Assembly (NCBI GenBank): GCA_000715605.1
Contig: KL568545.1
Span: forward strand, 5,866-16,525
From: Streptomyces speibonae
GTDB taxonomy: Bacteria > Actinomycetota > Actinomycetes > Streptomycetales > Streptomycetaceae
DNA: 10,660 nt
Direction of reading: 5' to 3'
Of this stretch, positions 5,614-10,660 are shown piece by piece. The notes under the pieces are model-generated. The model was not told the origin of the DNA. It saw only the letters and a list, made by a program, of their open reading frames with translations, and did no database searches. Numbering within the stretch: the stretch's first letter is position 1; each line of letters begins with the position of its first letter. The position numbers and the translations under genes are program-made.

Positions 5614-6383
5614 TGCTCCCCGAACACCGCGTCCACTCGCTGCGCTATGCGACCCTCCCCGGTCGCACACGCGGTGAGAACTTCGTCCAGACCGCGGAGC
5701 CGGCCACGCCGATGCCCATGGACTACTTCGTCTGGCTCGTCGACGGCCCGGCGGGCCCGCTGCTCGTGGACACCGGATTCAGCCGTGAGGTCGGCGAGCG
5801 GCGCGGCCGTACCATGCTCGCCGACCTGCCCGATCTGCTGCGGCGCGTCGATGTCGACCCCATGGCCCTGACGGACGTGGTCCTCACCCATCTGCACTAC
5901 GACCACGCCGGCAACCTCGGCCTCTTCCCGAACGCCACCTTTCACGTCCAGGCGAGCGAGCTGGCGTTCGCCACCGGCCCGCTCATGCGGTACGCGTTCT
6001 TCGGCGCCCCCTTCGAAGCGGCCGACCTGGACCGGCTGCGGGAGGCCGGCGAGCAGGGCCGGGTGCACCTGGTGGACGGCAAGCACACCCTGCGCGACGG
6101 CGTCGAACTGCACCGTGTCGGCGGGCACACGGGCGGCACACAGGTGGTGCGCGTGCACACCGCCCGCGGCTGGCTCGTCCTCGCCTCCGACGCCCTCCAC
6201 TACACCGAGAACCGCACCACCCGCTCCCCCTTCCCGCTGGTCGTCGACGCCGCCGAGATGTTCGCCGGCTACGAGCTGTGCGAACAGCTCGCCGACGCCG
6301 ACGACCTCATCGTCCCCGGACACGATCCCGCCCTCGCAGAGGCCGGTACGCCCGTCACCGCCGGGGTGAGACGTCTTGTCTGA
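5613..6383 (+). CDS. Metallo-beta-lactamase-fold hydrolase, AHL-lactonase/BlcC-like (first copy)
   Basis: This is a 256-residue zinc hydrolase. The metal motif H-L-H-Y-D-H occurs in VLTHLHYDHAGN (His 93, His 95, Asp 97, His 98 from the 5613 start), with H172 in GGHTGG, D193 in LASDALHY and H237 in VPGHD. The H-x-H-x-D-H ... H ... D ... H pattern and the length match the N-acyl-homoserine lactonase/gamma-lactonase group (AiiA, AttM/BlcC). The reaction is probably ring opening of a lactone to a hydroxyacid. Three in-frame starts exist: ATG 5604, GTG 5610 and ATG 5613. I chose 5613 because it forms TGATG with the upstream stop and has GGA 8 bases upstream; 5604 would add three residues. Translation is coupled to the esterase. 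A paralogue lies at 7928-8749, and the two share a nearly identical DNA segment around the metal motif. Confidence 0.88.
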   Translation: MLPEHRVHSLRYATLPGRTRGENFVQTAEPATPMPMDYFVWLVDGPAGPLLVDTGFSREVGERRGRTMLADLPDLLRRVDVDPMALTDVVLTHLHYDHAGNLGLFPNATFHVQASELAFATGPLMRYAFFGAPFEAADLDRLREAGEQGRVHLVDGKHTLRDGVELHRVGGHTGGTQVVRVHTARGWLVLASDALHYTENRTTRSPFPLVVDAAEMFAGYELCEQLADADDLIVPGHDPALAEAGTPVTAGVRRLV

Positions 6384-6428
6384 CCTCCGCTTGCCTCGCT
6401 CCCCAACGACCTCACCCGGAGAACTCCG

Positions 6429-7928
6429 ATGACGAACCCGCACCAGCCACGCACCGTGGCCTTCGGCAATTTCGTGGACGGGCGGTCCGTGCCCGCCATC
6501 GACGACGCCACCTTCACATCGGTGAACCCGACGACGGGGCAGGAGTGGGCCCGGTTCGCGCTGTCCACCTCACCCGACGTCGACGCCGCGGTCGACTCCG
6601 GACTCCGCGCCTGGCGGACGGCGTGGCGCGACATGGTGCCGTCCGAACGCGGCCGGCTGCTCACGGCCTGGGGCGCACTGATCGCCCAGGAGGCTGAGAC
6701 GATCGGCGAGACCGAGTCGGTGCAGAACGGCAAGGTGGTCGCCGAACTCGTCGCACAGGTCACCGCCTCCGAAGGGTATCTGCGCTACTACGGCGGCCTG
6801 GCCGACAAGGTCGAGGGCTCGGTGATCCCCGTACCGCAGCAGAGCGTGCTCAACTACACGCTTCGCGAGCCGCTCGGGGTCATCGCCGTGATCCTTCCGT
6901 GGAACTCGCCAACCTTCCACACGGTGATGGCGATCAGCCCCGCCCTCGCCGCCGGCAACACGGTCGTGATCAAGCCGTCCGAAGTGACCTCGGCCTCCGC
7001 CGTGCGGCTGGCCGAACTCGCTCTCGAAGCAGGCATTCCCCCCGGTGTCGTCAACGTCGTCACCGGACTGCGCGAGTGCGGACAGGCGCTGGTGGACCAC
7101 CCGGGCATCGCCAAGATCTCGTTCATCGGCAGTGTGCCGGCGGGACGGGCGGTCGGTGCCGCCGCCGGCCGCCGCCTGGTGACCTCGACCCTCGAACTGG
7201 GCGGCAAGAGCGCCAACATCGTCTTCGACGACGCCGACGTCGACCTGGCCGAACAGGGCATCGTCGCCGGCATCTTCGCCGCCGCGGGCCAGACCTGCAT
7301 CGCGGGATCCCGGGCCTACGTCCACCGGTCGCTCTACGACACGATGGTCAACCGCCTGGTCAAGCGGGCGAACGACATCGTCGTCGGTGACCCGCTGGCA
7401 GCCGGCACGCAGATGGGCCCCGCCGCCACGGCCGACCAGCTGGCGAAGAACGAGCAGATGGTCGCAGCCGCCCTGGACGGCGGCGCCGAGCTGCTCACCG
7501 GCGGCCACCGCGTCGACATCGCCGGGCTGGCCGGCGGGTTCTTCTTCGCGCCGACCATCCTGCACAACGCCACAGCCGACAACGTGGTGATGCGCGAGGA
7601 GGTGTTCGGCCCGGTCCTCACCATCAGCCCGTTCGACGACGTCGACGAGGTCGCCGAGAACGCGAACGCCACCCCGTACGGGCTGGCCGCCGGGGTGTGG
7701 ACCCGCGACGTGCGGCGAGCACACCTGATGGCACGCCGGCTGGACGCGGGCACGGTATGGATCAACACCTACCGCTCGCTGGCCTATAACTCGCCCTTCG
7801 GCGGATTCAAGGACTCCGGCACCGGCCGCAACAACGGCGTGGAGGCCATGAACCACTTCCTCCAGACCAAGAGCGTCTGGTGCGAACTGGGCACCGAGCC
7901 GCTGAACCCGTTCGTGATCCGCGTCTGA
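6429..7928 (+). CDS. NAD(P)-dependent aldehyde dehydrogenase
   Basis: This is a 499-residue aldehyde dehydrogenase of full family length. Conserved points are PWNSP with N159 (oxyanion), IKPSE with K182 (cofactor binding), LELGGK with E256 (general base), GQTC with catalytic C290, and EEVFGP with E391/F393. It oxidises an aldehyde to a carboxylic acid with NAD+ or NADP+. Sequence alone does not tell succinic semialdehyde, betaine aldehyde and similar substrates apart. The start is ATG 6429 with GGAG 7 bases upstream; the 45-base gap after the first lactonase has no promoter or terminator that I can see. It lies between two lactonase genes and so probably oxidises the semialdehyde made from the ring-opened hydroxyacid, possibly with the minus-strand hydroxyacid dehydrogenase making that aldehyde. 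Confidence 0.93.
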   Translation: MTNPHQPRTVAFGNFVDGRSVPAIDDATFTSVNPTTGQEWARFALSTSPDVDAAVDSGLRAWRTAWRDMVPSERGRLLTAWGALIAQEAETIGETESVQNGKVVAELVAQVTASEGYLRYYGGLADKVEGSVIPVPQQSVLNYTLREPLGVIAVILPWNSPTFHTVMAISPALAAGNTVVIKPSEVTSASAVRLAELALEAGIPPGVVNVVTGLRECGQALVDHPGIAKISFIGSVPAGRAVGAAAGRRLVTSTLELGGKSANIVFDDADVDLAEQGIVAGIFAAAGQTCIAGSRAYVHRSLYDTMVNRLVKRANDIVVGDPLAAGTQMGPAATADQLAKNEQMVAAALDGGAELLTGGHRVDIAGLAGGFFFAPTILHNATADNVVMREEVFGPVLTISPFDDVDEVAENANATPYGLAAGVWTRDVRRAHLMARRLDAGTVWINTYRSLAYNSPFGGFKDSGTGRNNGVEAMNHFLQTKSVWCELGTEPLNPFVIRV

Positions 7929-8749
7929 TGGGCGCCGTGAACAACGCCGGCGAGGCTCTGTGGGAGATCACCGCGTTGCGTTTCGCACGGCTGACCCGCC
8001 ACCACCGCGACGCACTGCTGCTGTGCCCCGAACCGCTCGCCGGGCGCCCCCTGGACATGGACTACTCCCTGTGGCTGGTCCGCAGAGGCGACGAGACGGT
8101 CGTGGTCGACACGGGCTACTCACCCGAGCTGGCGGCCCGCCGGGGCCGTACCTTCCTCGACGACCCGATGGACCTGCTGCGGCGCGTCGGCGTTGACCCC
8201 GCGGCCGTGACGGACGTGGTCCTCACGCACCTGCACTACGACCACGCCGGCAACCTCGACCAGTTCCCGGCAGCCCGGGTGCACCTGAACGAGCTGGAGT
8301 TCGGCCCCGCCACCGGATGGCACGCCAGGGAACCCTCCGTGTCCTTCGCCTACGAAGCCGACCACATCGCAGCGGTCGTCCGGGCCCGCGAGGAGGGACG
8401 ACTCCAGCCGGTGCGGGACAACACCCGGCTGCGGGACGGCATCGAACTCGTCCACCTCCCCGGGCACACCCCCGGGCACATGGCCGTGCGAGTCCGCACC
8501 GGACGCGGCTGGGTCCTGCTCACCGGCGACGCGGTCCACGTGCACGCCAACCTCCGTGAGCGGCGGCCCTACCCGCTGTACACCAGCCTGGAGGAGACCT
8601 TCCGCGACTACGACACGGTCACCGCGCTCACCGAGAGCGCGGACCATGTGATCCCCGGGCACGACGCGTCCGTGATCGAACGTTTCCCCGCCCCCGCACC
8701 GGGGCTGGCCGGCCGGGCCGCCCGTCTCGACCTCCCACCGGAGAGCTGA
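7928..8749 (+). CDS. Metallo-beta-lactamase-fold hydrolase, AHL-lactonase/BlcC-like (second copy)
   Basis: This is a 273-residue paralogue of the lactonase at 5613-6383, with the same metal ligands: H101, H103, D105 and H106 in THLHYDHAGN, H180 in LPGHTPGH, D201 in TGDAVH and H245 in IPGHD. Its GHTPGH is closer to the AiiA-type signature than the GHTGGT of the first copy, and the segment after the metal motif (about 115-165) differs strongly, which suggests a different substrate pocket. The start ATG 7928 overlaps the aldehyde dehydrogenase stop (TGATG), so translation is coupled; a GTG at 7937 is a possible alternative. It probably opens a related lactone, or a second lactone intermediate in the same pathway. 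Confidence 0.88.
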   Translation: MGAVNNAGEALWEITALRFARLTRHHRDALLLCPEPLAGRPLDMDYSLWLVRRGDETVVVDTGYSPELAARRGRTFLDDPMDLLRRVGVDPAAVTDVVLTHLHYDHAGNLDQFPAARVHLNELEFGPATGWHAREPSVSFAYEADHIAAVVRAREEGRLQPVRDNTRLRDGIELVHLPGHTPGHMAVRVRTGRGWVLLTGDAVHVHANLRERRPYPLYTSLEETFRDYDTVTALTESADHVIPGHDASVIERFPAPAPGLAGRAARLDLPPES

Positions 8750-10660
8750 GTGGTGACTTACGACTGCGACGTCCTGGTACTCGGCGGCAATCCCGGCGGA
8801 TGCGCCGCCGCCGTCACCGCGGCCCGCGCGGGCGCGTCGGTCGTCCTTCTGGAACCGACCGCGACCCTCGGGGGCCACAACGCCAACGGCGTCTTCGCCT
8901 TCGACACCGCCGACCCCGCCGGTCTCTCGGGCATCGCCCTCGAGGTGTGCGAACTGATCGACGCCCACTACGCCGACCGGCCGGAGCCGGACCCCGTGCG
9001 CAGCGCCCGAGAGGACCCGGTGTGGGAGAGCCACGTCAACGCCGCCGCGTGGCGTGCGCTCACCGACGCCACGGACGGGCTCCAGGTGTTCACCGGGGCG
9101 GTACCCGTGGCCGCCACCGCCGCCGACGGGCGCGTGCACAGCGTGTCCTGGCAGCGGGCGGTGAACCCGGCCGGCGACCCGCCCGCCGCCGGCACGGTCG
9201 CGGAGACCCACACGCTCCACCCCCGGTTCGTCATCGACGCCGGCTACGAGGGCGACCTGCTGGAATGGCTGGACATCCCGTACCGGATCGGGCGGGAACC
9301 CCGCAGCCCGGCCGAGCCGCACGCCGGCCGCCTCTACACCACCGACACCGCCACCGGACCGCGCGGCGAGCTGCCCCACTCGGTGCTGCCGCACAGCACC
9401 GGAGAGGGCGACGACGCGGTCATGGCGTTCGCCTGCCGCCTGCACTGCCGGTGGTACGAGGACACCGCCCCCGACGCACCGCACCGGATCCGCAAGCCGT
9501 CCCCGCACTACGACCCGTCGCGGTTCCGCTGGAACCCGCACAGTGTTGACGCCGACGGAAACCCGCGCTGGTTCGGTGGAATCTACCTGGTGGCCGGCGG
9601 AAAAGTCCTGGTCAACCGGACTGTCGCCGGAAACGAACTGGCCGGGCCCACCCGCGACTACATCCTCGCCCACCCCCGGGACCGGCGCGTGCACCGGGAG
9701 AAGTTCATCACCCACGCACTGGACTTCCTCCACTACATCCAGACCGCCGGCGGCTGTCCCGGACTCGGTCTGGCCGACGACGAGTTCACCGACAACGACC
9801 ACCTGCCCTACCGCCTCTACGTCAGGGAGGGGCGCCGGCTGCGAGCCGAGGTCACCCTGACCGAGTCCGACATCTCCCCGTTCCTCACCGGCGACGGCAC
9901 CCGGCCCCCGCTGCGCCGTGACTCCGTCGCGATCGGCAACTGGCCGGTGGAGTCACGGGCCTGCGCGGACCGGCTCGAACACGACTACCCGATGCCCGAA
10001 GGCTGGTACTTCGGCAGTGCCATACGGGCTCCCCACCAGCTGCCGTACACCTGCATGGTGCCGCCGGGGGTCGACAACCTGCTGGTGTGCGGGGCGGTCA
10101 GCGCGACCCACATCGCGTTCGGCGCCGTCCGTGTCGAGTCCACCCGGATCAACCTCGGCATGGCCGCGGGCATCGCCGCCGGCGAAGCGCTGCGCCGCCG
10201 GGTGCCGGCAGCCGACGTGGAGGTCTCCGTCGTCCAGGAACGACTGCTCGCCGGCGGCACTCCCGTGACCTTCTTCTCCGACCTGACCGCGGACGACGAC
10301 CCGCTGTTCACCGCCGTCCAGCACCTCGCCCTGCGGGGCTGGGTGCCCAGGGACACCAGGTGGCGGTTCGAGCCGGACCGGCCGGTGACCTGGGCGGAAC
10401 TGGCCGGGGTACTCACCGGGATCCTGCCGGTGCCACGGTCGGTGACCGGTGTCCACTTCGCGGAAATCCCGACGACACATCCGTCCTTCGTGGCCTTCGA
10501 GAGCCTGTACGACCTGGGAACCCGTGCCGGTGAGGACCTGTTCGGCCTCGCCGACCTGCACCGCGAACGAGCCGTGCCCGACCTGCTGAACCCGCGCCGT
10601 GGGAACCCGCGGCTGCCGCACCACCCGGACGACCTCGTCCCGGGCGAGCAGGGCCTGCGG
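8750..10660 (+). CDS. FAD-dependent oxidoreductase, FAD_oxidored family (partial, runs off the window)
   Basis: An open frame of 637 codons continues to the last base with no stop. The N-terminus has a Rossmann FAD-binding motif, VLGGNPGGCAAAVTAARAG (residues 10-28), in the GG-x-x-GG form. VIDAGYEGDLLE (161-172), YVREGRR (357-363) and DNLLVCG (442-448), followed by a Gly/Ala-rich cofactor-closing helix up to about 480, are typical of the FAD_oxidored domain (PF12831). About 160 more residues follow, consistent with a C-terminal extension. The start is GTG 8750, directly after the previous stop, with GGAG 6 bases upstream; GTG 8753 is nearly as good. It belongs to the operon by spacing. Members are often annotated only as oxidoreductases; the reaction here is unknown, possibly oxidation of an alcohol, hydroxyacid or ring carbon of the substrate. 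Confidence 0.9.
   Translation, partial: MVTYDCDVLVLGGNPGGCAAAVTAARAGASVVLLEPTATLGGHNANGVFAFDTADPAGLSGIALEVCELIDAHYADRPEPDPVRSAREDPVWESHVNAAAWRALTDATDGLQVFTGAVPVAATAADGRVHSVSWQRAVNPAGDPPAAGTVAETHTLHPRFVIDAGYEGDLLEWLDIPYRIGREPRSPAEPHAGRLYTTDTATGPRGELPHSVLPHSTGEGDDAVMAFACRLHCRWYEDTAPDAPHRIRKPSPHYDPSRFRWNPHSVDADGNPRWFGGIYLVAGGKVLVNRTVAGNELAGPTRDYILAHPRDRRVHREKFITHALDFLHYIQTAGGCPGLGLADDEFTDNDHLPYRLYVREGRRLRAEVTLTESDISPFLTGDGTRPPLRRDSVAIGNWPVESRACADRLEHDYPMPEGWYFGSAIRAPHQLPYTCMVPPGVDNLLVCGAVSATHIAFGAVRVESTRINLGMAAGIAAGEALRRRVPAADVEVSVVQERLLAGGTPVTFFSDLTADDDPLFTAVQHLALRGWVPRDTRWRFEPDRPVTWAELAGVLTGILPVPRSVTGVHFAEIPTTHPSFVAFESLYDLGTRAGEDLFGLADLHRERAVPDLLNPRRGNPRLPHHPDDLVPGEQGLR

Noticed and set aside
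4258..5670. Long minus-strand open frame (470 codons) spanning the divergent promoter and the esterase gene
   Set aside because: It runs through the promoter and operator region and is antisense to the SxxK hydrolase, with no recognisable motif.
6570..7856. Minus-strand open frame (428 codons) opposite the aldehyde dehydrogenase
   Set aside because: It is antisense to an intact full-length aldehyde dehydrogenase, and its sequence is low-complexity.
5613..8749. Quorum-quenching function for the two lactonases
   Set aside because: The family signature fits, but the catabolic context (transporter, dehydrogenases, GntR control) favours metabolic lactones; nothing in the sequence shows acyl-homoserine lactone specificity.
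8120..9802. Very long open frame on the minus strand (560 codons) opposite the second lactonase and FAD oxidoreductase
   Set aside because: Its translation is low-complexity Val/Gly/Arg/His with no domain. It is antisense to frames with clear catalytic motifs and is the usual artefact of high third-position GC.

Overview
The window is very GC-rich, and its coding frames end almost every codon in G or C. It uses GTG as well as ATG starts, has TAGGAT-type -10 boxes, and packs genes into stop/start overlaps (TGATG, GTGA). This points to a Streptomyces-like actinomycete. No rRNA, tRNA, CRISPR array, insertion sequence or phage gene was seen.

Layout. Positions 1-76 hold the last codons of an unrelated plus-strand gene. 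A strong hairpin terminator (147-208) separates it from a convergent minus-strand gene for an MHS-type carboxylate/H+ symporter (239-1546). A region of about 630 bases (1670-2304) with no convincing gene follows; it contains a nested inverted repeat that could fold into a three-way junction. Next come three minus-strand genes: a GntR/FCD repressor (2305-2994), a beta-hydroxyacid dehydrogenase (3063-3968) and a carboxymuconolactone decarboxylase-like protein (3965-4393). The last two overlap by 4 bases. From 4495 a plus-strand operon runs to the window edge: a serine beta-lactamase-fold esterase, a metallo-beta-lactamase-fold lactonase, an NAD(P) aldehyde dehydrogenase, a second lactonase paralogue, and an FAD-dependent oxidoreductase. 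The oxidoreductase frame is open from 8750 to the last base and has no stop inside the window.

How the genes fit together. The same 9-bp palindrome type, TGTCnGACA (GT-N3-AC, the spacing used by FadR-type GntR proteins), lies upstream of the transporter (1643-1651) and in the divergent esterase/decarboxylase promoter region (4450-4458). A one-mismatch copy (3048-3056) lies upstream of the GntR gene. This suggests one small-molecule-responsive regulon in which GntR controls itself, the uptake gene and both enzyme operons. The enzyme set is a symporter for an acid, three hydrolases suited to esters or lactones, a hydroxyacid dehydrogenase, an aldehyde dehydrogenase, a decarboxylase-like protein and a flavin oxidoreductase. 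It fits catabolism of an ester- or lactone-bearing acid through ring opening, then oxidation of hydroxyacid and semialdehyde intermediates. The logic recalls the Agrobacterium Blc (AttKLM) gamma-butyrolactone pathway, but with different protein families and more hydrolases. The substrate is not identifiable from sequence, and I do not recognise the complete cluster as a described pathway.
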